64,000 nt of DNA, taken from positions 1,366,001 through 1,430,000 of the forward strand of contig JAWKQO010000001.1 in the NCBI GenBank assembly GCA_041390105.1, given 5' to 3'. This document shows, in pieces, positions 17,410 to 27,300 of the stretch (within the stretch, counting starts at the first letter, position 1; the number at the start of each line of letters is the position of its first letter). The notes under the pieces were generated by a model. It ran no database searches. It had not been told where the DNA came from and saw only the letters and a program-made list of their open reading frames with translations. Source of the DNA: Gemmatimonadota bacterium (lineage in GTDB: Bacteria; Gemmatimonadota; Gemmatimonadetes; Longimicrobiales; Gaopeijiaceae). Made by a program: the position numbers and the translations under genes.

Positions 17410-18320
17410 CAGAAGTATCCCTCTTTCTTGCGGTCTTCCATCCCGGCTTCGGAGATGCGGTCGTCGGCCCGGGTGGCGCCTCGCTCTGTGATTCGGGTCA
17501 CAGCGACCTCGGCGAGCACCTTCTCGATCGTGTCGGCTTCGCTCTCCACGGCCCCCGTGCAGGAGGCATCCCCCACGGTGCGGAAGCGGACCTGGCGCTC
17601 TTCGACGGATTCACCGTCCATCAGCGTCAGGAAGCGCGTCTCGGCCAGCCACATGTTGTCGCGGCGTATCACCCGGCGCCGGTGGGCATAGTAGATGAGC
17701 GGGAGCTCGATCTCCTCGGCGGCGATGTACTGCCAGATGTCCAGCTCGGTCCAGTTGGAGATGGGGAACACCCGGATATGCTCGCCCCGACGGATGCGAC
17801 CGTTGTACAGATTCCACAGTTCGGGGCGTTGATTCTTCGGGTCCCACTGACCGAACTCGTCGCGGAAGGAGAAGACTCGCTCCTTGGCGCGAGCCTTGTC
17901 CTCGTCCCGGCGGGCCCCCCCGAAGACGGCGTCGAAGCGATGCTCCTCGATGGTGCGGAGCAGCGTCGTCGTCTGGAGGCGGTTGCGGCTGGCCCGAGGG
18001 CCCGTCTCCTCGGTCACCCGCCCCGTGTCGATGTCCTCCTGCACGCTTCCGACCACCAGGCGCACGCCCAATTCGGCAGCGCGCCGGTTCCGGAACTCGA
18101 TGACCTCGTCGAAGTTGTGCCCGGTATCGATGTGGACCACCGGGAAAGGGACCTTGCAGGGCCAGAAGGCCTTCTGGGCGATGTGAAGCATCACGACCGA
18201 GTCCTTGCCCCCGGAAAAGAGCAGGGCTGGCCGCTCGAATTCCGCCGCCACCTCACGCATGATGTGGATGGACTCGGCTTCGAGCTCGGTCAGATTGGTC
18301 GAGGTGACTGGCAGATTCAT
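17409..18320 (-). CDS. cysD: Sulfate adenylyltransferase subunit 2
   Basis: The catalytic ATP pyrophosphatase subunit that makes APS from ATP and sulfate. I place the start at the ATG at 18320 (303 residues) because family similarity begins with LTELEAESIHIMREVAAEF; the frame is open 23 codons further. The PP-loop SGGKDS is at 36-41, followed by VVHIDTGHNFDEVIEFRN, FGGARRDEDKARAKERVFSFRD and the WTELDIWQYI segment. First gene of the cysDNC operon. Confidence 0.95.
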   Translation of the reverse strand: MNLPVTSTNLTELEAESIHIMREVAAEFERPALLFSGGKDSVVMLHIAQKAFWPCKVPFPVVHIDTGHNFDEVIEFRNRRAAELGVRLVVGSVQEDIDTGRVTEETGPRASRNRLQTTTLLRTIEEHRFDAVFGGARRDEDKARAKERVFSFRDEFGQWDPKNQRPELWNLYNGRIRRGEHIRVFPISNWTELDIWQYIAAEEIELPLIYYAHRRRVIRRDNMWLAETRFLTLMDGESVEERQVRFRTVGDASCTGAVESEADTIEKVLAEVAVTRITERGATRADDRISEAGMEDRKKEGYF

Positions 18321-18549
18321 GGCGCTTGGGCGAGCCAAGGTCGGGGAGCAGGCGGGCCACAACCTTAGCGGGGGTCGCGTGTCCCGCAAACGGGCGCGGA
18401 CCCCCTGCTCTGCAGGACCCGCGCCAGGGGTACCGGCGGGGCCCGCCCGAGGTCCCGTCCCCCTGAGGACGCGCCGAATGGCCCCGGGGGCGGCCAGGGC
18501 CTGGGGCCTGAGCGGGCGCGCCCGCAGGTGGGGCCTGCCCGGCCCTCCG

Positions 18550-18565
18550 CGCCGGCTCCCCGGCG
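18550..18565. terminator. Small hairpin just after the asparaginase-like gene
   Basis: Six-base arms CGCCGG/CCGGCG with a four-base loop lie five bases beyond the stop codon. There is no T-run. The surrounding 18321-18569 region is very G+C-rich and shows no gene. Confidence 0.25.
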
Positions 18566-18569
18566 GGCC

Positions 18570-19061
18570 CTACTCCGTCAGAGCCTCGAAGCGACCCGTA
18601 TCCCGGTTCTTGCGCACGTTGTCCCAGGGGAAGACCCGCCCGTTCATGGCCACGAACACGCCTGGGGGAAGGACCTGCACGAAGGAGAGGGCGCTTCCGA
18701 GATTGAAGAGCCCGTCGGAGCTGCCGAAGGCCCAGGGCACCATGGCGCCGGTCAGGACCACGGTCTTCTCCCCCACTTCCTGGGCCAGGACCGCGGCGGT
18801 CTGCACCATCGTGTCCGTGCCGTGCGTGACCACCACGCAGCGCTCCGGACACTCCAGGACGCGGCCGCGAATCCCCGAGCGGTCTTCGGCGGTCATCTCG
18901 AGGCTGTCGATCATCATGAGCGTCTCCACCGCCACATCCAGTCGGCAGCGGCCGAGCTTCAGCATTTCGGGGAGATGCGTCTCGCGGAAATAGAGCACTC
19001 CGCGGATCTCGTCGTACTCCTTGTCGAACGTGCCGCCCGTGACGAACACGCGGATCGTCAT
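18570..19061 (-). CDS. Half-length asparaginase-family protein
   Basis: Starting from the ATG at 19061 the protein is 163 residues, while type I/II L-asparaginases are about 320-350. It matches only the N-terminal domain: VTGGTFDKEY with the nucleophile-type Thr11, and THGTDTM with Thr82-Asp83, the second active-site pair. SALSFVQVLPPGVFVAMNGRVFPWDNVRKN near the end resembles the last part of that domain. Stand-alone proteins of this size exist and are annotated asparaginase; whether they hydrolyse asparagine is not clear. It is divergent from a metallophosphoesterase. Confidence 0.75.
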   Translation of the reverse strand: MTIRVFVTGGTFDKEYDEIRGVLYFRETHLPEMLKLGRCRLDVAVETLMMIDSLEMTAEDRSGIRGRVLECPERCVVVTHGTDTMVQTAAVLAQEVGEKTVVLTGAMVPWAFGSSDGLFNLGSALSFVQVLPPGVFVAMNGRVFPWDNVRKNRDTGRFEALTE

Positions 19062-19216
19062 TCCTTCCAGCCTCCGCTTGGGATGGCCAGGACGGGAACG
19101 TCCCGGAGCAGACGGGTCAAGGGGGTAGCCAGGCTCGAGCAGAAGCTCCCCTGGCGCGGCCGCTCGGCCTCCGACACCGTAGGGCACCACATTCGAGCCA
19201 GCCCGAGGCAGCGGAC

Positions 19217-19822
19217 ATGCGCATCCTGGTGTTCAGTGACCTGCACTGCGACGAGCGCGCCGCGCGCGCGCTGGTCGAACGTGCTCCGGACGCCGATCTG
19301 CTTCTGGCAGCAGGAGACTTCGCGGTCATGCGGCAGGGGCTCCAGCCGCTCATCGATGTCCTGCACGCCATCGAGACTCCCACGATCCTCGTGCCCGGGA
19401 ACGGCGAGAGCGACGTGGAGCTCCGCGCTGCCTGCTCGGGTTGGACAGCTGCGCGGGTCCTGCACGGAGAGGGCACGCACGCGGCGGGCGTGGAGGTCTT
19501 CGGCATCGGAGGTGGTATTCCGGTGACGCCCTTCGGCCCTTGGAGCTTCGACCTGAGCGAAGACGAGGCGCGGACCCGTCTGGTGGACTGCCCAGCGGGG
19601 GCGCTGCTGGTCTCCCACTCCCCGCCCTTCGGTCATGCGGATACGGACGGCAGTGGCCGCTCGCTGGGAAGCCGGGCGGTTCTGGAGGCCGCCGAGCGTG
19701 TGCAGGGACCTCTGCTGGTGTGCGGCCACATCCATGCATCTTGGGGCGTGGAATCGCAGATCGGGCCTACGCGCGTGATCAACGCGGGGCCCGCGGGAAG
19801 GTGGGTCGAGCTGGAGGTCTAG
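19217..19822 (+). CDS. Calcineurin-like metallophosphoesterase
   Basis: A 201-residue protein with the metal-binding motifs in order: FSDLHCDE (Asp8, His10), LLAAGDF, VPGNGE, LVSHSPP and CGHIHASWG. These define the dinuclear phosphoesterase fold. It resembles small YfcE/YkuE-like or archaeal Icc-like proteins; the substrate is not known. The next gene begins six bases after its stop, so the two form an operon. Confidence 0.85.
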   Translation: MRILVFSDLHCDERAARALVERAPDADLLLAAGDFAVMRQGLQPLIDVLHAIETPTILVPGNGESDVELRAACSGWTAARVLHGEGTHAAGVEVFGIGGGIPVTPFGPWSFDLSEDEARTRLVDCPAGALLVSHSPPFGHADTDGSGRSLGSRAVLEAAERVQGPLLVCGHIHASWGVESQIGPTRVINAGPAGRWVELEV

Positions 19823-19828
19823 ACGACC

Positions 19829-21469
19829 GTGGTCGGCGAGGCGCTTGCGACAGCCGAGCTCGTACGGGAGCTGAGCCGTCCCGAGGCGTACCCTCACGCC
19901 ACTCCGGGCCTGGCGGTCGTCGAAACCCACATCTCCATCGTCTTCCTGGCCGGGGACTTCGTGTACAAGGTCAAGAAGCCTCTCGACCTGGGGTTCCTCG
20001 ACTTCCGCACGCTCGAGTCGCGCCGTCATTTCTGCGAAGAGGAGGTGCGCCTGAACGCGCGCCTGGCGCCCGACGTGTACCTCGGCGTGGTGACCATCGT
20101 GCGCGGGCCGCGTGGGCTCCGCGTCGGCGGCCCCGGCACGCCGCTCGAGTTCGCAGTGCGCATGAAGCGGCTCCCCGCTGAGGCCACCCTCCTGGCGCGG
20201 CTGCAGCGGGGTCAGCTGGACGCGGCGCTCCTGACGCGCGTCGCGCACAGGCTGGCCCGCTTCCATGCCGAGGCGGCGGCAGGAGAGGAGATCGACGCGT
20301 ACGGCGCGCTCGTCGTGGTCGCGCGCAACGCTCGCGAGAACTTCGAGCAAACCCGTCTGCACATCGGACACACCGTCCACGGCGAGGTCCACGAACGTGC
20401 GCGCGACCGTTCGGAGGAATGGCTGCAGGCATTGGGCGATCTGATCGAGGCGCGCGCGCGCGCGGGGGTCCCGCGCGACACGCACGGCGACCTTCATCTG
20501 CAGCACATCTACGTTCTGGAAGACCAGGCTCCGCCGGGCGACCTGGCCATCATCGACTGTATCGAGTTCAACGCCCGTTTCCGCTTCGCGGATCCGGTGG
20601 CAGACATGGCCTTCCTGACCATGGATCTGGTGTTCCGCGGCAGGGCCGACCTCGCCGAGCATTTCGTGCGGGAGTATTTCACTGCCCGCGACGACCCGGA
20701 GGGTGAATACCTCCTGCCGTTCTATCTCGCCTACCGCGCCCTCGTGCGCGCCAAGGTGGAGGGCATCCTGGCGCTGTCACCGGACGCTGCCGACGCTACG
20801 CGCAGCGCTGCCCGTCTCCGTGCACGCGCGTACTGGCTGCTGGCCCTGGGCGCCTTGGAAGCTCCGGAGGGCCGGCCCTGTCTCATCCTGGTCGGAGGTC
20901 TTCCGGGAACCGGCAAGTCGACGTTGGCCAGACTGCTCGCGGAGGCGGTAGACCTCAGTCCGATCTCGTCAGACCGGACCCGTAAGCGGCTGGCCGGCCT
21001 GGCGCCGGACCAGTCCGCCGCCGCGGAGTTCGGCGAGGGCATCTACGCCGCCGAGTGGTCGGAGAGGACCTACCAGGCCTGCCTGACCGACGCGACGGCG
21101 CTCCTGGAGCGTGGGGGGCGGGTCGTGGTGGACGCTTCCTTTCGGGAGGAACGGTGGCGGCGGGCCTTCCTGGACCGCGCCGAGGAGCTGGCCGTTCCGG
21201 CGCTCTTCCTCCACTGCCAGGCCTCCACGGAGGTGGTGCGGTACCGGATCATGGCCCGGCGCGGGGACGTCTCCGACGCGGATTGGTCCATCCACGAGGC
21301 GGCGGCCGCCCGTTGGGAAAGGCTGACCGACCACACGGAGCGGGTCGCCCAGGGGGTCCCCACCGACGGCACGCCCGAGCAGGTGCTGGCCTTGGCGCTC
21401 CGGCAGCTGCGCCAGCGTGGGCTGGCCGCGCAGCCGGGGGCCTCGACAGTTGCACCGCCCTCCGCGTAG
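19829..21469 (+). CDS. Fused aminoglycoside-phosphotransferase-like and AAA/kinase protein
   Basis: A 546-residue two-domain protein read from GTG. Residues about 1-330 match the phosphotransferase-enzyme-like domain (COG2187): KVKKPLDLGFLDF, and the kinase-like loop DTHGDLHLQHIYVL with IDCIEFN. Residues about 350-525 are a P-loop nucleotide kinase-like domain: GLPGTGKST (357-365) and VVVDASF. Proteins with this exact order are widespread and annotated as bifunctional APH/ATP-binding, but their substrate is undefined. The fusion is therefore normal for the family. Confidence 0.8.
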   Translation: MVGEALATAELVRELSRPEAYPHATPGLAVVETHISIVFLAGDFVYKVKKPLDLGFLDFRTLESRRHFCEEEVRLNARLAPDVYLGVVTIVRGPRGLRVGGPGTPLEFAVRMKRLPAEATLLARLQRGQLDAALLTRVAHRLARFHAEAAAGEEIDAYGALVVVARNARENFEQTRLHIGHTVHGEVHERARDRSEEWLQALGDLIEARARAGVPRDTHGDLHLQHIYVLEDQAPPGDLAIIDCIEFNARFRFADPVADMAFLTMDLVFRGRADLAEHFVREYFTARDDPEGEYLLPFYLAYRALVRAKVEGILALSPDAADATRSAARLRARAYWLLALGALEAPEGRPCLILVGGLPGTGKSTLARLLAEAVDLSPISSDRTRKRLAGLAPDQSAAAEFGEGIYAAEWSERTYQACLTDATALLERGGRVVVDASFREERWRRAFLDRAEELAVPALFLHCQASTEVVRYRIMARRGDVSDADWSIHEAAAARWERLTDHTERVAQGVPTDGTPEQVLALALRQLRQRGLAAQPGASTVAPPSA

Positions 21470-21509
21470 ACTCGACGCCGGTTGTCGTCACCTTCGGGAT
21501 CTCGCCACC

Positions 21510-21516
21510 AGGAGGT
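21510..21516 (+). promoter_or_regulatory. Strong Shine-Dalgarno deciding the cytochrome c' GTG start
   Basis: AGGAGGT lies five bases before the GTG at 21522. The frame is open upstream to 21417 through sequence that belongs to the previous gene, so this site fixes the start. Confidence 0.75.
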
Positions 21517-21521
21517 CATCT

Positions 21522-21989
21522 GTGAGATCTACTCGTTCGACGCTCATGTCGGCGGCGCTGCTCGTTGCCGCAGCCGCCGCACCCCAGGGCGCAGCCGCCC
21601 AGCAGGAGCAGGAGAAGCCCCCCCTGGCCGCCTATCGCGAATCGCTGATGGAAGGCCTCCAGTCACACAATGGCGCGTTGCGCGCGCTGGCCAGCGGCGC
21701 CGTGGAGTACCCCGGCCACGTGCTCGGTCACGCGGAAGCCATCAATCACATCGCGATGATGATGGCCGACGTCTTCCCGGAGGGCTCGATGGAGGGCTCA
21801 CGGGCCAAGGCCGAGATCTGGCAGAACTGGAGCGATTTCGACAGCAAGCGCATGGACCTGGTCAACGCCTCCAACACGCTGATCGAAGCGGCCCGCGGCA
21901 TGAACGCCGAGGCCATCGGCGAGGCGGCGCGAGCGGTGGGGCAGACCTGCCGAGGGTGCCACCAGACCTACCGGGCGCCCGCGAACTGA
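21522..21989 (+). CDS. Cytochrome c' (c-556 type)
   Basis: A 155-residue periplasmic cytochrome. The N-terminus (SAALLVAAAAAPQGAAAQ) is a signal peptide. The mature part is a four-helix bundle with ALASGAVEYPGHVLGHAEAI and MMMADVFPEGS, and the single haem site CRGCH lies near the C-terminus (Cys143, Cys146, His147), as in class II cytochromes c. Such proteins bind haem with an open or Met axial position and handle NO or electron transfer. It is followed by a clear intrinsic terminator. Confidence 0.9.
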   Translation: MRSTRSTLMSAALLVAAAAAPQGAAAQQEQEKPPLAAYRESLMEGLQSHNGALRALASGAVEYPGHVLGHAEAINHIAMMMADVFPEGSMEGSRAKAEIWQNWSDFDSKRMDLVNASNTLIEAARGMNAEAIGEAARAVGQTCRGCHQTYRAPAN

Positions 21990-22015
21990 CCGGATTCCGG
22001 AGTCTCATCCCACAG

Positions 22016-22051
22016 CCCCGCTTCGGCACCTGCCGGAGCGGGGTTTTTCTT
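22016..22051 (+). terminator. Rho-independent terminator after cytochrome c'
   Basis: Twelve-base arms CCCCGCTTCGGC and GCCGGAGCGGGG, with one G-U pair, flank a four-base loop. TTTTTCTT follows immediately. It is the clearest plus-strand terminator in the window. Confidence 0.9.
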
Positions 22052-22156
22052 GCGCGTCCTCCGGGCCCGCGTGACGGTGGCTCGCTGTTCGTGTAGGATG
22101 GCAGCTGGGTCGCAAAGCGACCCGGGCTGGGAGCGACCCACCGCAGAGGACGAGCC

Positions 22157-22471
22157 ATGTGCCGAAACATCAAAACGCTCTTCAACTTCGATCCTCCCGC
22201 CCAGGACGAGGAGATCCGAGCCTCCGCCCTGCAGTTCGTGCGCAAGCTCAGTGGCTTCAACACGCCATCCAAGGCCAACCAGGAAGCATTCGACCGGGCC
22301 GTGGACGAGGTCTTCCGTTCAGCCCGCACGTTGATCGACTCCCTGGTGACGTCGGCGCCGGCGAAGGACCGGGAGGAAGAGGCCGCCAAGGCGCGGGCCC
22401 GCAATGCGCAGCGGTTCGGAGGGAGGGCTCCACGCGCGTCCGCGTCACCTCTGCAAGCGGGCGAAGCCTAG
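22157..22471 (+). CDS. DUF2277 family protein
   Basis: A 104-residue protein starting MCRNIKTLFNFDPPA, with IRASALQFVRKLSGFNTPSKANQEAFDRAVDEV, which is the signature of DUF2277. The family is small, cytoplasmic and of unknown function. The last 25 residues are charged and low in conservation. It stands alone, downstream of the terminator. Confidence 0.85.
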   Translation: MCRNIKTLFNFDPPAQDEEIRASALQFVRKLSGFNTPSKANQEAFDRAVDEVFRSARTLIDSLVTSAPAKDREEEAAKARARNAQRFGGRAPRASASPLQAGEA

Positions 22472-22505
22472 CGCATCCTTCGCGGCGGCCATCCCTGGCC
22501 CCCCG

Positions 22506-22964
22506 CTAATACGGCAACGGCGCCAGGTCCGGCTCCACCCACCCGCGTCGAGCCTCGACGGAGAACAGGACGGGACGGCTCCAGTAGCGGAGCAGCCAAT
22601 CGGGGGAGCCCAGCGGGGAGGCCACCAGACGGTTGCAGATCCGGTGGAGAGGCTCGTCGGGAGCGGCGGCCGCGATCCAATGGGCCGCAGCCCGCAGGGA
22701 CGCCCGGGTGATGGTCTCGTGGTACCCGCTGCTGTCGGTGTTCGCGGTCCCAGAGGACTCGTTGTAGCGGCGGATCAGCGCAGGCAGCACCCGCGCAGCG
22801 TCGAGCTCCGGTCGTTCTCGCAGCAGCCACAGCGCGGCGGCCCAATGCGCCGCGTGGGTCCACTGCGCGCGCGGCAGGTCGGCCGCCAGCAATCCCTTGC
22901 CGATGCGGGCCACCTCCTCGGCGCTCGCGAACCCCGCTGCAGCTGTCGAATCGGAGTCAGGCAA
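22506..22964 (-). CDS. Conserved hypothetical protein
   Basis: A 152-residue protein with no domain I can name. It resembles a widespread uncharacterised family marked by WTHAAHWAAALWLLRE, a later YNESSGT segment and GYHETITRASL. The conserved His, Glu and Tyr positions suggest a helical bundle that could bind a metal or small ligand. No signal peptide. It precedes the tRNA-Lys gene on the same strand with no obvious partner. Confidence 0.6.
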   Translation of the reverse strand: MPDSDSTAAAGFASAEEVARIGKGLLAADLPRAQWTHAAHWAAALWLLRERPELDAARVLPALIRRYNESSGTANTDSSGYHETITRASLRAAAHWIAAAAPDEPLHRICNRLVASPLGSPDWLLRYWSRPVLFSVEARRGWVEPDLAPLPY

Positions 22965-22991
22965 CCCACGCCTCCGTGCGTGTCACGCAAT

Positions 22992-23063
<72 letters not shown>

Positions 23064-23184
23064 GCGGCCAGAAAGGTACCCCGAGCGCGCCCGGGACTCT
23101 AGATCCGCCCGAGGCGCGCATCATCTCCCCGAGGTGCGCGTCCGTGACTCATCCGCGCGCCCCCCGCCGCTTCGCGGCGCGCAC

Positions 23185-23862
23185 TCACAGCTCCAGCTCG
23201 AGCTGCATCAGTCCGAACGTCATGCGGTGGTGCGGCGTGGGCCCGTGCACCTGGATGGCGTCGCGATGCTCCAGCGTCCCGTAGCCCACGTTGCTGTCCC
23301 AGCCGTACTCGGGATAGCGGTCGTGGAGCCGGCGCATCAGGCGGTCGCGCACCACCTTCGCGACGATGGACGCACACGCGATCGAATGGACCAGGCGATC
23401 GCCCTCGACCACCGCCTCGTGGGACCGGGAGAACCCCTTCATGGGCAGTCCATCGATGACCACGTGATCCGCGGCCCGCCCGAGCGCACGCTCCAACTGA
23501 CGCAGCGCACGCTCCATGGCCGTGCGTGTGGCGATCAGGATGTTGTAGCGGTCGATCTCGCGCGGTGAGGCCGCCCCGATGCCCACGTAGGCACGTTCGA
23601 GCACCTGAGCGCTCAGCGCGTCGCGCGCGGCCTCGGCCAGCGCCTTCGAATCCGTGGCACCTTCGATGAACACGTCCACCGGCAAGACCACCGCGGCGGC
23701 GACCACGGGTCCCGCGAGGGGGCCCCGTCCAACCTCGTCCACGCCGGCCACCCGCAAAACACCGCGGCTCCAGAAGCCTCGCTCGTAGTCGAGCAGGCCC
23801 TGGAGCCGCTGTGCGTCCTCGGGTGCGGGCGCCGCACCCCGACGACCCGCGTGCGCTGCCAT
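23185..23862 (-). CDS. rnhB: Ribonuclease HII
   Basis: From the ATG at 23862 the protein is 225 residues, the usual size. RNase HII removes single ribonucleotides and RNA-DNA primers. Motifs: GVDEVGRGPLAGPV (with the first catalytic Asp and Glu), DSKAL, HVVIDGLP with an Asp, and SIACASIVAKVVRDRLM with YPEYGWDSNVGYGT. It lies 19 bases after rplS, a common pairing. Confidence 0.95.
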   Translation of the reverse strand: MAAHAGRRGAAPAPEDAQRLQGLLDYERGFWSRGVLRVAGVDEVGRGPLAGPVVAAAVVLPVDVFIEGATDSKALAEAARDALSAQVLERAYVGIGAASPREIDRYNILIATRTAMERALRQLERALGRAADHVVIDGLPMKGFSRSHEAVVEGDRLVHSIACASIVAKVVRDRLMRRLHDRYPEYGWDSNVGYGTLEHRDAIQVHGPTPHHRMTFGLMQLELEL

Positions 23863-23881
23863 GGCGGCGCGGGCCGGGGCG

Positions 23882-24232
23882 TCAGGTAGCGCGCTTCTCC
23901 CGGATGCGCGCCGACTTCCCCTTACGCTCACGCAGGTAGTAGAGCTTCGCCCGCCGGACCACACCCTGGCGCACGACCTTGATGTCGGCGATCGAAGGGG
24001 AGTGCAGCGGGAACACGCGCTCGACGCCGACGCCGTTGGAGATCTTGCGGACCGTGAAGGTCTCGCCGACTCCACCACCCCGGCGCCCGATGCACACGCC
24101 CTCGAACCCCTGGATGCGCTCCTTCTGACCCTCGCGCACCCGGTAGTTCACCCGCACGGTGTCCCCGGGGAAGAACTCTGGGATGTCGTTCCTGAACTGT
24201 TCCTTCTCCAGAATGCTGATCAGGTCCGCCAT
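23882..24232 (-). CDS. rplS: 50S ribosomal protein L19
   Basis: A 116-residue L19 with all family marks: FFPGDTVRVNYRV, EGQKERIQGFEGVCIGRRGG, FTVRKISNGVGVERVFPLHSPSI and RRAKLYYLRERKGKSARI. A purine-rich site GAGGAGGGAAG precedes the ATG. L19 lies at the subunit interface. In most bacteria rplS directly follows trmD; here trmD is about 12 kb upstream on the same strand, with an accessory block between. Confidence 0.98.
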   Translation of the reverse strand: MADLISILEKEQFRNDIPEFFPGDTVRVNYRVREGQKERIQGFEGVCIGRRGGGVGETFTVRKISNGVGVERVFPLHSPSIADIKVVRQGVVRRAKLYYLRERKGKSARIREKRAT

Positions 24233-24303
24233 CTTCCCTCCTCGACCAGAAGACCACCGGATCGGCTCCGGCCCGCCGCTCGGGGCGCGTGATTTCGAGC
24301 CTG

Positions 24304-27300
24304 TTAAGGTAATGGTCCTGGTGGCGGGGGTGAAGATCCGCGGCGTTGCGCCGCTTTTCGCACCCGGGGGCTCCGGGGCCCCAAGGCACTTCGCAGGCCC
24401 TCTGCCCCGTCCCGGAGCAGGGGCCGCGCCTCCGCGACCCGTCCCTGGGCCGCCAGGACCGCCCCGAAGACGCTCTGGGCCTCGGCCAGCCGGACCGACC
24501 CTGCCGGGGCCACCTCTCGCAGGGTCCCCAACGCGTGGGCCCCGCGGGCGGCCGCCTCCTCGAGCCGCCCATCGCGGAGGGCCACATCGGCCAGCAGGGT
24601 CTCCGTCACAGCCGCCTCCCGGGGATCCGATCCCTCCTCGACCTCCAGCGCCCAGACCCGCCGAAGCACGGAATCGGCCGCCGCGAGCTGGCCGCGCTCC
24701 ATCCAGATCCTCCCCAGCAGGCGCTCCGCCCCGAGGGCGAAGCGGTGATCCGGGCGCAGCACCCGCGCGACCAGATCGCGGGCGTCGCTGGCTCCCGCCG
24801 CCGACCGGTCCAGGTCCCCGTCGTCGAAGGCCTGGCGGGCCAGCTCCAGCCCGAGGAAGGCGTGGAACGGGTGCTCGGGCCCGAGGTTCTCGTCGCTCGT
24901 GGCCAGGAGCCGCCGCCAGAGCTCCCGGGCCCGCTCCCGCTCGCCGGCGACCGCATAGGCCTGCCCCAGGGTGATGCGGTTGGCGATGGTCCGCGCGTTG
25001 CCCTCCCCGAACTCGGCCGTGAGCCCCTGATCGGCCTCCTCCAGCACCCGAACGGCGTCGGGCCCAGGAAAGCCCTGCAGGAGGATCGCGCCCAGGACCG
25101 TGCGGGCGTTCACCGACGACATGTGGCTGCGGCCCCAGACGGAATCGGCGGCCACGACCGAGGCCTCGGCCATGGTGCGCGCTTCGTCGTAGCGGTTCAG
25201 GTATTGGAGGGCGTTGGCCAGCCCGTTCAGCGATTCCGCAGTGGACGGGTGGAAGTCCCCGTAGAGCGTCCGGCGTACCTCCAGCGCTTGCCGCATGAGC
25301 CGTTCGGCTTCGTCCGCCTGCCCACGGAACAGCCGGATGCTCCCCAGATTCATCAAGCTGGCACCCAGTTCGGGCGTCGGTTCACCGCCCCCCTCGCGGA
25401 AGCGTCGTACGGCGGCCTCAAAGAGCGAATCCGCCAACTCGAAGTCTCCCTTCGAATGGGCCGCATCCGCGAGGAAGTACACGGCGCGCGCCAGCGCGGC
25501 CCGGTCCGGGGTTTCCGACGCTTCCAGGATGTGCGTCGCCTCCGTGTACGCCCCGATGCTTTCGTCCGGCTGCCCCAGCAGCGTATGCGCCATGCCCAGA
25601 TCCATCAGCGCATAGGCGAGCTGCGGCTCCGCCGCCTGCTCCTGGCCGCGGCTGCGGAGCACCGCGATCCCCCTCTTCCCCAGCTCCAACGCCTCTTCGG
25701 GCCGGCCCTGCTCGATGCGCGCGTGCGCGACCTGCAGCACGGCGGTGGCGATGCGGGGGTCGTCATCGTCGTAGAGAGCGCTGCGCAGCTCCAGGGCGCG
25801 CTCGAAATGACGCGCGGACTCCTCGATCAAGCCGAGGTTGTCGTAGATCTGCCCGACCTCGATCAGCAGGTCCGCCTGCAAGGCGGGCTCGTCGGTGAAA
25901 TCCGACAGGATGCGAGCGGCTCCCTGGTCCAGCACCTCGCGCGCAGTGACGGTCTGCCCATTCACGGCGCCCGGATCGCTGAGTCGGAACATCTCCACCA
26001 TCAGGTCGGCCACCCGCGCCGCCCGGTCCCGCTCGGAGGCGGCGAGGGACGCCTCGGCGCGCGCGCGTCGGGCCTGCCAGGCGGTCCCCAACATCCCGGC
26101 GATGAGCGCCGCAGCGGCCGCGACGGCCAGGCCAGCCGCCAAGCGGTTGCGCCGCAGCGCCCGACCCCAGCGATAGGTCCAGGAGTCCGGTCGTGCCGTG
26201 ACCGGGCGACCGGTCAGGTGGTTGCGGAGATCCTGGGCCAGATCCGCCGCTCCTCCGTAGCGACGACCGGGGTCCTTCTGCATGGCCTTCAGGACGATGG
26301 TGTCCAGGTCTCCCGAAAGGCGCCGTCGCAGTCGGTCGGGAGGCAGCCCGCGCGCTCGGCCTACTTCATCCGGCGTGATCTCGATGGTCCGTCCATCTCC
26401 GGTGTTGCGCGTCTCCGTGCGCACCACCGCCGTGCTGGGGCGCTCGGGATCGCGCCCCAGGATGACCTCACTCACCTGGTGAGGAGCCGCGCTCCCGAAG
26501 CCGAAGGGACGGTGTCCGGTCAGCAACTCGTAGAGCAGCACTCCCAACGCGTAGACGTCACACGCGGTGGTGGCCGGCTCGCCACGAATCTGCTCCGGGC
26601 TCGCGTACTCGGGCGTGAGCCAACGCTCGGTGGGACGCGTGCGCGGCGCCTCGCTGTCCTCCTCCTCGAGGAGCTTGGCCACGCCGAAGTCGAGCAGCTT
26701 GATGGTGCCGTCGCGCGTGACGAACACGTTGGCCGGCTTCAGATCGCGGTGCACCACCAGCTGCCGGTGGGCATGCTCCACCGCGTCGCACACCTGGACG
26801 AAGAGTCGCAGCCGCTCCTCGATGCTCAGCTGCCGATCGTCCGCGAACCGGTGGACGGGCACGCCGTCCACGAACTCCATGGCGAAGTAGGGCGTGCCCT
26901 CTTCCGTGAGCCCGCCGTCGACGAGTCGAGCGATGTTCGGGTGCTCGAGGCGCGCCAGGATGCGGCGCTCGCGCAGGAAGCGGTCCCGCAGGGACGGGGA
27001 ATCGAAGCCGACCCGCACGAGCTTGAGGGCGACGCGTTGCTGGAAGTCCGCGTCGGCGCGCTCGCCGAGATATACGGCACCCATGCCACCGAATCCGAGG
27101 ACCCGCTCGACCCGGTAGGGTCCCACCCGGTCCGGAGTACGCGGCTCCGCCGAGAACGACGAGAAGGCATCCGCGATGAGGGCTTCGGGCGCGGCATCCA
27201 CCGCTCCAGGACCCTCGTGGTGTTCCAGCAGGGAACGCAGCTCGTCCGCGAGGGCCGCGTCGCTCCCCCGCAGCTGTTCCAGGAAAGGCCCTCGGTCCTC

